A DNA stretch of 64,000 bases from Methylocystis echinoides. GTDB lineage: Bacteria > Pseudomonadota > Alphaproteobacteria > Rhizobiales > Beijerinckiaceae. The position numbers and the translations under genes were made by a program. Positions within the stretch are counted from its first letter, which is position 1, and each line of letters starts with the position of its first letter. The notes under the pieces are model-generated. The model was not told where the DNA came from. It did no database searches and saw nothing but the letters and a program-made list of their open reading frames with translations. Location: the NCBI RefSeq assembly GCF_040687965.1, contig NZ_CP156084.1:1688501-1752500 (forward strand), in the 5' to 3' direction. Below are positions 9,035 to 16,826 of this stretch, one piece after another.

Positions 9035-10273
9035 ATGGGCCCAAGCTTCAACAATCCGCACTGTGCGCAAAACTATGATCCGCTTCCTGTCGTGCTGACG
9101 CGCGGTCAAGGCGCCTATCTCTGGGACGTCGAGGGCCGGCGCTACATCGACATGATGAGCGCCTATTCCGCGGTCAGCCTCGGCCACGCGCATCCGCGCA
9201 TCGTCGCAGCGCTTGCCGAACAGGCGGGCCGCCTCGCGGTTCCTTCCCGCGCCTATTTCAACGATCGGCTCGCCCCGTTTCTCGCGGAGCTCTGCAGGCT
9301 CACCGGCCTCGATGTGGCGCTGCCGATGAACAGCGGCGCCGAAGCGGTGGAGACGGCGATTAAAGCCGCGCGACGATGGGGGCATTGGGTCAAAGGCGCA
9401 GCCAATCCGGAAATCATCGTGGCGGAAGGAAATTTTCACGGCCGCACGACGACCATCATCAGCTTCTCATCCGAGCCGGACTATCGTGACGGTTTCGGGC
9501 CGTTCACGCCTGGCTTTCGCGCGGCGCGCTTCGGAGACCTGGCGGCGATGGAGGCCGCCGTCACGTCCGAGACGGTCGCCATTCTGGTCGAGCCCATTCA
9601 GGGCGAAGCCGGCATCATCGTGCCGCCGGCGGGATGGCTCGCCGGCTTGCGCCAGCTCTGCGACGAACGCGGAATCCTTCTCCTCGTCGACGAAATTCAG
9701 TCGGGCCTGGGCCGCACCGGCGCCTGGTTCGCTTACCAGCACGAAAATATCCGCCCGGACGGCGTCATGCTCGGGAAGGCGCTGGGCGGCGGCGTCTTGC
9801 CCGTTTCAGCCTTTGTCGCGCGCCGAGAGGTGATGGACGTGCTGACGCCTGGGTCTCATGGCTCGACCTTTGGCGGCAATCCGCTCGCCGCCGCCATTGG
9901 CCTGGAGACGCTGCAGGTGATCCGCGACGAGGGCCTCGTCGAGAAAAGCCGCGTCCTTGGAGAACATATGCTCGAGCGGTTGCGAAAGATACGCGCGCCC
10001 GCACTGCGCGCGGTGCGCGGACGCGGCTTGTGGGCGGGCGCCGAGATCGAGCCACGCTACGCAAGCGCGCGCGAGGCGTGCCTGCGCCTGCTCGAGAAGG
10101 GCGTGCTGTCGACGGCGACGCATCAAACCGTGGTCCGTCTCGCCCCGCCGCTCGTCATCTCGCGCGAGGATCTCGATTTCGCTCTGGATCGCCTCGAAGA
10201 AGTGGTGGCCGATCTCGCGGCGGTCCCCAGCCGAGCTAACGCCGTCGCTCGCGCGGATAGGGAGGAAGCGTGA
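9035..10273 (+). CDS. Class III aminotransferase, ornithine aminotransferase-like (possible lysine 6-aminotransferase)
   Basis: 412 residues from ATG 9035; the longer frame from TTG 8972 has an unnatural Trp/Arg-rich leader. PLP fold-type I motifs: NSGAEAVETAIKAAR (phosphate binding), EGNFHGRTT, LLLVDEIQSGLGRTG (Asp binding the PLP pyridine) and LGKALGGGVLPVSA (Schiff-base Lys). By sequence it resembles ornithine:oxo-acid transaminase (RocD). Its position, divergent from amaB-hglS, suggests that it removes the terminal amino group of lysine to give aminoadipate semialdehyde. That is inference; ornithine may equally be the substrate. The 3' end overlaps the convergent SagB-like gene by 38 bases. 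Confidence 0.8.
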   Translation: MGPSFNNPHCAQNYDPLPVVLTRGQGAYLWDVEGRRYIDMMSAYSAVSLGHAHPRIVAALAEQAGRLAVPSRAYFNDRLAPFLAELCRLTGLDVALPMNSGAEAVETAIKAARRWGHWVKGAANPEIIVAEGNFHGRTTTIISFSSEPDYRDGFGPFTPGFRAARFGDLAAMEAAVTSETVAILVEPIQGEAGIIVPPAGWLAGLRQLCDERGILLLVDEIQSGLGRTGAWFAYQHENIRPDGVMLGKALGGGVLPVSAFVARREVMDVLTPGSHGSTFGGNPLAAAIGLETLQVIRDEGLVEKSRVLGEHMLERLRKIRAPALRAVRGRGLWAGAEIEPRYASAREACLRLLEKGVLSTATHQTVVRLAPPLVISREDLDFALDRLEEVVADLAAVPSRANAVARADREEA

Positions 10274-11834
10274 GGATGCGCGCATCCTCCACGGCTCCGC
10301 CGACCGTAAAGTGATAAACGTCCTGGAACTGCATATCGCCGGCCGCGAGGCCGAGGAGGGCGTGGACCTCGTCGTCGAAGAAGCACCCGATTCCCGTGCC
10401 GGCGAGTCCAGCGGCCGTCGCCCAGAGATAGAGAACCTGGCCGATGAGGCCGGCCTCCCAGTGCAGGCGCCGATAGGCGAAGGGCCCCTCGTCGGCGAGC
10501 GTGCGCTCGAAATCGGCGATCATCGCGACGGCGAAACAGCCCTTGCCGGCGATCGGCTGCAGGCAGGCGGCGCGCGTGGCTTCCCGCTCCTGCGGCCCGT
10601 CCTTCAGACGAAACAGCCGGACGCCGGAAAGCTCGACAGGCGACCAGTCGAAGTCGGCGGAGAAAGCCGCGCGAAGGCGGGTCGCGCAGGTCTCGTCCCG
10701 CTCGAGGAGATAGAGGCCCGGCGCGAGTCCGGCGACGCGATGCACATAGAGAACGAGAGAGAGGCGCGGCTCGAACGGGAAGGCGCTCATTATCGGCTCG
10801 GCGCCCGGCAGAGTCGCCGCAAGCATGCGCTGGAAGGCGTCGAGCGAGAGGGTCGCGACGCCGTCCATGCGCTGCACGCTGCGGCGACGGCGCACGACGT
10901 CCGCGATGGGCGGCCCGTCCGGCTGCGGGGCCGGGCTTGGCGCGACGGCGGGCGTCCGAGCGGTCGCGTCCTTGTGACAAAACCGCATCGCGAGATCGAC
11001 GACGGGCCAGGCGTCGTGATCCTCGCTCAGGCGATTGGCTGACCCGCAAAAACGCCTCTCGGCCGCCGCGAGCCGCGCAAGATCGAGCGCTGGCGGCGGA
11101 CCGCCGTCCACGGCGACCCAGAGCAGCGTATCGGGATGTTCTTCCTCGCGCCGGTGGAAGGCGTCCGGTCGATCGAGCCCGATCAGCGCGGCGATCTCCG
11201 TATCGGCGGGCGACGCCAGAACATGCGCGCGCCAGCCGAGCGCGGCGCCGGCCTGCGCCGCCGCGCCAATCGCATGGCCGGCGTCGAGCTGGCAGTAGCG
11301 AAAGGCGCGCTCGCCATATTTCCAGGCCTCGCGCCACGGAATCTGGGTCAGCGCGACAAGAAAGCCGCCAGAAGGAAGCAGGCGCGCCGCTGCGTAGAGG
11401 GCGCGTTCTTCGAGGGCGTGCTCGAGCGGCGCGTAATGATAGAGCGCGGCGGCGTCGCCGACGCCTTCGACTGCGTCGAGCAACGCATAGGCTTCAGTTG
11501 GATGGAGATTGCCGGAAGAGGGGTTGTTGCGCACCGCCCATGTCGACCCCTCGACGCTCTTCCAGGCGCTGAGGCCAAAGGCCAGTTCGAAGAAAAGACC
11601 CAGAGAATTGCGGTCGATTGGCCGCGCCTCCTCCGCAGGGCCGGGAAAAACGGCCTGCGCCTCTGCGCTCAGCGGCAAGTCGATGAGCCCTGCGCCGGCG
11701 AAGCGGCGATAGGGCGACGGCTGCGACGTCCAGTCGAGGAAGGCGGGACCCAGCGCATAACGATGCGGCGCATGCTTGGTGCGCTGATGATAGCCGCGGA
11801 TGTCAGACGGAAACCGGTCTGCGCTGTCGTTCAT
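10236..11834 (-). CDS. SagB/ThcOx-type double nitroreductase-family protein
   Basis: 532 residues from ATG 11834 (a GTG at 11855 is the alternative). Two flavin nitroreductase-like halves are seen. The first has a YHQRTKHAPHRYALGP opening and RNNPSSGNLHPTEAYAL, typical of SagB-like proteins; the second starts near VVRRRRSVQRMD and has GLIGQVLYLWATAAGLAGTG. SagB homologues with YcaO partners oxidise azolines in RiPP peptides to azoles, but stand-alone double-domain versions are common and uncharacterised. No YcaO, precursor peptide or transporter gene is seen nearby, so a RiPP role is not supported. Confidence 0.75.
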   Translation of the reverse strand: MNDSADRFPSDIRGYHQRTKHAPHRYALGPAFLDWTSQPSPYRRFAGAGLIDLPLSAEAQAVFPGPAEEARPIDRNSLGLFFELAFGLSAWKSVEGSTWAVRNNPSSGNLHPTEAYALLDAVEGVGDAAALYHYAPLEHALEERALYAAARLLPSGGFLVALTQIPWREAWKYGERAFRYCQLDAGHAIGAAAQAGAALGWRAHVLASPADTEIAALIGLDRPDAFHRREEEHPDTLLWVAVDGGPPPALDLARLAAAERRFCGSANRLSEDHDAWPVVDLAMRFCHKDATARTPAVAPSPAPQPDGPPIADVVRRRRSVQRMDGVATLSLDAFQRMLAATLPGAEPIMSAFPFEPRLSLVLYVHRVAGLAPGLYLLERDETCATRLRAAFSADFDWSPVELSGVRLFRLKDGPQEREATRAACLQPIAGKGCFAVAMIADFERTLADEGPFAYRRLHWEAGLIGQVLYLWATAAGLAGTGIGCFFDDEVHALLGLAAGDMQFQDVYHFTVGGAVEDARILTLPPYPRERRR

Positions 11835-11959
11835 GATCGGCGGCGCCGGGCACAAAAATTGTTAGGCATTGCTTTTTCTCATGCGGTGAGGGGCCCCAAA
11901 GCCCATTCAAGAACGGCGCCCTTCGCAACGGCCAGCGAAAGCCACGAGGAATCAAATAG

Positions 11960-12298
11960 ATGTCGTCTCCAGACCGAGCTGCGGCCTTCACCTTGTCAAG
12001 CGAGAGACATGTCGCCTTTGGCGCCTTGATAACATTGCGCCTGGCCGGCCAGCCCGAGCGCCGCTTCACGCGGCAGGAGGCGGCGATTGTCGCGCGCGGC
12101 CTGCAGGCGCTGGCGACCGGGGCAAGTCGGGAGCCGCAGATTTATATGAGCCCGATTGCGAGCGATTATGATCTGGAGGCGCGCCTGATCGGCGACAATC
12201 TCGCCGTGACGCTCGAGGGCGCCCCTTCCGCTGTTCTTGCTTTGCCCGAAGCGTTTGCGTTGATCGCCGAATTGAAGCGGGCGGCGGGAATTGAATGA
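11960..12298 (+). CDS. Small protein of unknown function
   Basis: 112 residues, not recognised. It has mixed alpha/beta character, no signal peptide and no membrane helix. A GAGGAA Shine-Dalgarno about 10 bases before the ATG supports the start. It is the only plus-strand gene between the SagB-like gene (divergent) and the second SGNH gene (convergent, stop 13 bases away). Confidence 0.6.
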   Translation: MSSPDRAAAFTLSSERHVAFGALITLRLAGQPERRFTRQEAAIVARGLQALATGASREPQIYMSPIASDYDLEARLIGDNLAVTLEGAPSAVLALPEAFALIAELKRAAGIE

Positions 12299-12311
12299 AC
12301 TTTCGGCCGGG

Positions 12312-12998
12312 TTAGATTCGCGCGCGCGAAAGCGCATCGCGGATCGCGGCGAGCCATATGCGGTCCGCGGCGCCGGTAAAATGCAGCCCGTCTTCCGTCA
12401 TGTCCGGTCGGCGCACGCCATCGACCGACACTGACGCGTTCAGGTCCACGGTGCAATATCCGAACTGGCGACACAGTCGCGACAACAGCTCATTGGCTTT
12501 GACGATATGCGCTGTCCTGGCCGGATCGCTGGTGAAGGGCATGAGGGTCACGATCACCGTCCTCCCCTCGATCCGACGCGAAAGCGCAAGGAAATCCGCT
12601 TCGATCTGGCGCGCCTCCGCTTGGTCGAACAAGAGATCGTTGAGACCGCCGTTCACCAGGAGGAAGTCCGCCGCAATGTCGCGGGAGCGGTAGATTTGCC
12701 CGGCGATTTCCTTCAGCGTCGCGCCTCCCATCGCCAGGTTGAGAACGGCGAAAGGATGCGCGGCCAGTCTCCTCCAGGGGCAGGACGCCGCGAGGCTGTC
12801 GCCGACGACGATGAGTCTTGGAGAAAACAGGCCGCCGACGCGACGCGCCAAAGAAAATTGAATGGCTTTGCGAACGGCGCCGTCCGAGAGAAAAAAGACC
12901 CCGAGGCAGAGCGACGCCGCTGCGACTGCGCCGACCACGAAACAGAACGTCAAGAATCGGCCTCCAACAACCAACCCCGCTTGCGGCGAGAGACGCAA
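12312..12998 (-). CDS. SGNH/GDSL hydrolase family protein, membrane-anchored
   Basis: 228 residues. An N-terminal hydrophobic segment (~14-37) is a signal anchor. SGNH blocks: LIVVGDSLAAS (Ser), LAMGGATL (Gly), VNGGLNDLL (Asn) and TEDGLHFTGAADRIW (Asp/His). It is shorter than, and not closely similar to, the SGNH protein at the left window end. Likely an extracytoplasmic esterase or lipase of unknown substrate. It lies 32 bases after the transporter gene on the same strand and may be co-transcribed with it. Confidence 0.75.
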   Translation of the reverse strand: MRLSPQAGLVVGGRFLTFCFVVGAVAAASLCLGVFFLSDGAVRKAIQFSLARRVGGLFSPRLIVVGDSLAASCPWRRLAAHPFAVLNLAMGGATLKEIAGQIYRSRDIAADFLLVNGGLNDLLFDQAEARQIEADFLALSRRIEGRTVIVTLMPFTSDPARTAHIVKANELLSRLCRQFGYCTVDLNASVSVDGVRRPDMTEDGLHFTGAADRIWLAAIRDALSRARI

Positions 12999-13030
12999 GC
13001 GATCCGCCCCAGAAGAGTCTCACACAAGCC

Positions 13031-14350
13031 TTACAGCCACCAGACGCCGAAACAAATCGTCGCGAGCGTCAATGGGGCGCCAAGCTTGAAATGAGGCCAG
13101 AAACCGAGGTCGACGCCGCCCGCTTTCGCCTTCTGCGCGACGATCAGATTGGCGACCGAACCGACGAGGGTGAAATTGCCGGCGAGCGTGGACGCCATGG
13201 CGACGACGAGCCAAGACTTTTGCGGGTCGGCTGCGCTCGAGACGAAGGGCTTCAGCACCAGAACCGCCGGAACATTGCTGACGACGTTGGACAAGCCGGC
13301 GGTGATGAGCGAGAGGGTCGCGGGCGCGTCGAGATCGAGGCCCCCAACGGCGGCGACGAAGTCCGGCGTGATCACCGCCTTCTCGAGACCCGCCACAACC
13401 ACGAAGAGTCCGACGAACATGAGCAGCAAGGGCCAGTCGATCTCCCGATAGACCTTTTCGGACTTTACCTTGCGCGTCAGCAGCAGGAACGCGCCGCCGA
13501 CGATCGCGACCTTGGCGACGGGTTGTCCCGCGAAAAACAGGACCATCATGACCGCCGTGACGGCGACAGACTTGAGCATCAAAGCGGAGCGATAGCGCGT
13601 CTGCGGCGGCGTGATTTCAGGCAGCCTTTCTCGCGTGAGGAATTCATGGCGATAGACGAGCGCAATGAGCAGGATTGTCGAGAGCAGCCCAAAAAGGGCG
13701 ACGGGCCAAAGAGCGCCCGCAAAGGCGCGATAGGGGATGCGTGAAAAGGCGCCGATCATCATATTCTGCGGGTTGCCGGTGATCGTCGCCGCGCCGCCGA
13801 TGTTTGAAGCCAGCGGAATCGCCATCAGATAGGGGACGGGATCGCGCTGGAGACGCCTCACGAGATCGAGAACGAGCGGCGTCAGGACGAGGCAGACTGC
13901 GTCATTGACAAGGAAGGCGGAGAACAGGCCAGAGACCATCACAATTGCGATCAGCACCAGCAGGGGGCGCGTCGCGCGCGCCACGACAAAATCGCTCGTC
14001 ACCCGGAAGAAACCGGAGAGGCGAAGGTTCGCGACCACGATCATCATGCCGAGAAGGAGCGTGATCGTATCCAGGTCGATGGCGCGGTAGGCGTCGTCGA
14101 GGGAAAGGACGCCGAGCCCGACCATCAGGCTCGCCCCGAGCAGCGCCGCCCCGGCCCGATCGAGCTGGAAGCCCGGCAACTTTCCGATCGCGATGACGAA
14201 ATAGGTTCCGGCGAAGACCAGGATGGCGAGAAGCGCCGTCCCGTTGCGCCGGTTCAGCGTAAATCCCGGGCCAAAAAGCACGTCCAGGGCTGCGCCCGCG
14301 GCGAACAGCGCCAGACCAGCAAGCGACGCCCCCGCGGCCGCCAAAACCAC
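13031..14350 (-). CDS. ArsB/NhaD/SLC13-type inner-membrane ion transporter
   Basis: 439 residues with about 11-12 hydrophobic helices. Motifs SAFLVNDAVCLVLTPL and SNIGGAATITGNPQNMMIG in the first half, and SNVVSNVPAVLVL with GNFTLVGSVANLIVAQ in the second, are the duplicated hairpin and N-P signatures of the ion transporter superfamily (ArsB, NhaD, dicarboxylate permeases). The transported ion cannot be told; no arsR or arsC is nearby. The only start codon after the upstream stop is GTG at 14350, which begins inside what looks like helix 1, and no good Shine-Dalgarno is seen; the start is uncertain. Confidence 0.75.
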   Translation of the reverse strand: MVLAAAGASLAGLALFAAGAALDVLFGPGFTLNRRNGTALLAILVFAGTYFVIAIGKLPGFQLDRAGAALLGASLMVGLGVLSLDDAYRAIDLDTITLLLGMMIVVANLRLSGFFRVTSDFVVARATRPLLVLIAIVMVSGLFSAFLVNDAVCLVLTPLVLDLVRRLQRDPVPYLMAIPLASNIGGAATITGNPQNMMIGAFSRIPYRAFAGALWPVALFGLLSTILLIALVYRHEFLTRERLPEITPPQTRYRSALMLKSVAVTAVMMVLFFAGQPVAKVAIVGGAFLLLTRKVKSEKVYREIDWPLLLMFVGLFVVVAGLEKAVITPDFVAAVGGLDLDAPATLSLITAGLSNVVSNVPAVLVLKPFVSSAADPQKSWLVVAMASTLAGNFTLVGSVANLIVAQKAKAGGVDLGFWPHFKLGAPLTLATICFGVWWL

Positions 14351-14767
14351 GGCGATTAAAGCTGTGCCGACGCCGTCCTTGGCCGCTTCGCCGCCGTTCG
14401 CTCCTCTTCGCCCGCGACGCCTGCGGGGCGCTCAAATCTCGTGTCCATTGCACGCTCCGGAGGTCGATCGCGTCTTGCCCATTGCGGCGAAGCCAAGAAG
14501 CGGATTCGCCGACGCGTTGAGCCCACGGCGTTATAACGCGCCGGTCGACGCATCAAGCGCGCACTTTGGGCGACGAGGGGCCGCGCGCCCGGGGGGTAGC
14601 GGACGCCGCCGCATGAGGGCGGATCACAATAACGGGATAGGACCCAGCAATTCGTCAAAACGATTTTTTTAAAAATAAAGGGACGCCGTCGGTCGTGAAG
14701 ACGACGAATGCAGGAAGGCCGCGGTGAGAACCGGGCCTTCCCCTGTCGCCGATGGCTGTCTACGGCG
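14351..14767. other. Gene-free stretch upstream of the transporter gene
   Basis: No credible gene in about 417 bases. It contains a perfect 12-base palindrome GCGTTATAACGC at 14528-14539, which could be an operator for the minus-strand transporter, an unusually AT-rich patch at 14664-14684 (a T-run followed by an A-run), and a hairpin at 14713-14741. No promoter could be assigned with confidence. Confidence 0.4.
14713..14741 (-). terminator. Hairpin downstream of the secreted-protein gene
   Basis: GGAAGGCC and GGCCTTCC form a perfect 8-bp stem, 26 bases past the stop of the minus-strand gene. There is no T-run straight after it on the minus strand; an AT-rich patch follows about 30 bases further on. 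Possible terminator. Confidence 0.35.
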
Positions 14768-15301
14768 TCAGTTTGGATTTGCGGAGAAGACCGGCACGTC
14801 GCATTTCCAAAGCGTCGCGCTTTGGAAGAAAGTCCCCGAGCCTCCTGGCGGCGTCGGGTTTGTTATCACGGTGCCGCGGCATGTTCCTGTGATGCCGGAG
14901 TTGGGGTCCTTGCCAACCGGGCCGAACTTGAAGCGGCAATAGCCGGACTCGAAATACGCCTTCAAGCTTTCTCTCAACCCGACGGCGTTATGGTAAACAT
15001 AATGATAAATCACCCCGTTCCCTTGTTGATCCACGCAAAGCGTGCCGGTCAGCGCGCCGCCGAGACCGGGAGATGGGGGATTCGGCGGTGGCGGACTGAT
15101 CGCTTCGACGCCATTGAGCGGCGCGCAATTGTTCAACTCAGCCGGGTCTGGCGGGCAACAATTGAGCTGGATTTTGGGCGATTTGAAAACGGCGTAGCCG
15201 CCGCCGCCGCCAAGTTGCACGCAGATGTCCGACGCAAGCGCGGTCGACGCTCCGACAAGGAATCCAACCCAAACGACTGCAACGAATGATTTGTGTCTCA
15301 T
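14768..15301 (-). CDS. Exported Cys/Pro-rich protein of unknown function
   Basis: 177 residues, start chosen at the ATG of MRHKSFVAVVWVGFLVG, which gives a signal peptide ending near ALAS; the longer open frame has no such start. The mature protein has about seven Cys, a PPPPNPPSPG linker near residue 75 and a Gly-rich patch (LGGGGGYAV). It is therefore probably a disulfide-bonded periplasmic or surface protein. Family not recognised. It is followed by a hairpin. Confidence 0.65.
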   Translation of the reverse strand: MRHKSFVAVVWVGFLVGASTALASDICVQLGGGGGYAVFKSPKIQLNCCPPDPAELNNCAPLNGVEAISPPPPNPPSPGLGGALTGTLCVDQQGNGVIYHYVYHNAVGLRESLKAYFESGYCRFKFGPVGKDPNSGITGTCRGTVITNPTPPGGSGTFFQSATLWKCDVPVFSANPN

Positions 15302-15425
15302 GGCTAAGCCCTCATAAACATTTTTACGAACAGCCACCCTCGACAGGGCGTGAGCTAGCGCCCGTGCGGGCGCTATCAAGCCTCTCAAAAAAAACAACGA
15401 TTACGCTTTTGACGGCCCGCGATCG

Positions 15426-15851
15426 TCAGCGAAACTTTGCTGGCGGCTGCGGATTATTGGCGGGGTTCGTATCGTGCCGGGATAGGCCCGTGATCACGCC
15501 CTGCTCGAGAAGCGGACGCAACGCCGCTTCGAGCGCGTCCGCGACGGGTTTGTCATAGACTTCGGCGCCGCCGACCAGAACGGCGAAAGAGCAGGCGTGC
15601 TTCGCTCTCTTGATTGGGTCTTCGATCGTCGCTTTCGTCCATTTGTAAAGCGGATACTGCTCGACGCCGTTGCGTTCCGCTTCGGAAACATAGCCGGCAA
15701 AGGCGTCGTATTGGCTCCGCGCCATCGCATTCTGTAGTGCGAGGACGTCGGCGATCGGCTTGAAGGCCGGACCGTCGGTGCGGCTTCGAGCCGCTTCCGC
15801 CTGTTCCTCGCTCAGCCTGAAGCGGATCTGATATTGCCAGTTCTCAGTCAT
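15426..15851 (-). CDS. Small protein of unknown function
   Basis: 141 residues from MTENWQYQIRFRLSEEQAE; longer starts add an Arg-rich stretch that looks non-coding. The N-terminal strand followed by a helix (RLSEEQAEAAR) is plausible for a soluble cytoplasmic protein. No signal, membrane segment or known motif, and no recognised family. Its 3' end is about 125 bases from the start of the exported-protein gene on the same strand. Confidence 0.55.
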   Translation of the reverse strand: MTENWQYQIRFRLSEEQAEAARSRTDGPAFKPIADVLALQNAMARSQYDAFAGYVSEAERNGVEQYPLYKWTKATIEDPIKRAKHACSFAVLVGGAEVYDKPVADALEAALRPLLEQGVITGLSRHDTNPANNPQPPAKFR

Positions 15852-16053
15852 GCGACTCTCCGCAGCAGTTTGGCGCCGGCGATCCAAGCTGAACCGCCTG
15901 GCCTCGTGAATCATTACTAGGTCGCGACGATGAGAAGGCGAGCGTGTGAGCTGCTTGGACGGTCCCTGCAGCCATGGTTGGTTCGGCGGTCTTGACGCAT
16001 CCGACGCGCCGCCAATTTCACTTCATAGCGCTGGAGAAAGTTGTGGCGACAAG

Positions 16054-16368
16054 ATGGAACCGTATCGCGTCAGGGAAATCAGCATAGCGCAGAGGGGCGA
16101 CGCTCCGTCCGAGACGAAAATTTTGCGCGAGTATGAGCGACCCTCGGCTGACAAGGCAGAGGTCATTGAACAGGTGAGACGTTTCTTCGAGATTGAATTG
16201 AGCAGCCCCAAGGCGCTTCAGACAGTTGACTTCGACGCTATCGTCGTCGTCGACCCGCGTGGCGCTGAAATCGCGCGCTTCAGCGTCGCCGACTTCTGGA
16301 TGCGCGAATGGAAAGACGTCGCCGAGGGCGTCGGCGATCGCGGCCGCGCGGTCGGGAGCGCCGCCTAA
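16054..16368 (+). CDS. Small protein of unknown function
   Basis: 104 residues from MEPYRVREISIAQRGD. A beta-rich part (FDAIVVVDPRGAEIARFSV) follows a helical middle. No signal or membrane segment and no known family. It lies 40 bases before a CsbD-like gene on the same strand and may share its transcript. The frame is open upstream to 15946, but that part looks non-coding. Confidence 0.5.
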   Translation: MEPYRVREISIAQRGDAPSETKILREYERPSADKAEVIEQVRRFFEIELSSPKALQTVDFDAIVVVDPRGAEIARFSVADFWMREWKDVAEGVGDRGRAVGSAA

Positions 16369-16408
16369 ACCTTCGGCTCAGCGAGACTTACCACAAGGCG
16401 ACAGGAAA

Positions 16409-16792
16409 ATGTCTAACCCGATAAGCGAAATCGAGCCGGAAGAGACGCCGCCGCGCATCGCGATCGTCGCGCCGGCGGCGGCGGAGCCGGAGCCGGAGCC
16501 GGAGTGCGAGCGCAGCGCCGCCGAGCGGCTCAATCAGACGCTGACGCAGGCGTTTGACGGCGTCGTTCAGTCGGGCCCGAGCGACCAATTGCGCGGCTAT
16601 GCGAATGAAGCGGTAGGGCGGACGAAGCTTGCGGTCGGGCTCGCGCTCCGCTCCCCTGAGCTTGCCCTTGCCGGACTGGCGCAAGGCGCGCTCGGCGCCG
16701 TGCAACGCTATGTGGGGGAGGCGAAGATGGCGGCTGAAACGGAGGGCTCCGCACAAGTTCCCCCCGAGGAGCAAGAGCGCGCGGCGCCCTGA
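16409..16792 (+). CDS. CsbD-like stress-response protein
   Basis: 127 residues. The segment GYANEAVGRTKLAVGLAL, followed by ELALAGLAQGALGAVQRY, matches the CsbD fold pattern (GxxxEAxGKxKxAxGxA), found in small general-stress proteins. The N-terminal third is acidic and carries a short Glu-Pro repeat encoded by tandem GAGCCG units (around 16485-16505). Function of the family is unknown beyond stress induction. A GC-rich hairpin follows the stop, between it and the convergent penicillin-binding protein gene. Confidence 0.7.
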   Translation: MSNPISEIEPEETPPRIAIVAPAAAEPEPEPECERSAAERLNQTLTQAFDGVVQSGPSDQLRGYANEAVGRTKLAVGLALRSPELALAGLAQGALGAVQRYVGEAKMAAETEGSAQVPPEEQERAAP

Positions 16793-16797
16793 GGGAA

Positions 16798-16817
16798 GCC
16801 CGCGTCCCAGCGCGGGC
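16798..16817. terminator. Hairpin between convergent genes
   Basis: GCCCGCG and CGCGGGC form a 7-bp stem with a 6-base loop, six bases after the CsbD-like stop and ten before the PBP stop. It could work for both directions. No T-run. Confidence 0.4.
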
Positions 16818-16826
16818 GCCGATGCT

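Noticed and set aside
16485-16505. GAGCCG tandem repeat as a regulatory repeat
   Set aside because: It is in frame inside the CsbD-like gene and encodes a short Glu-Pro run.
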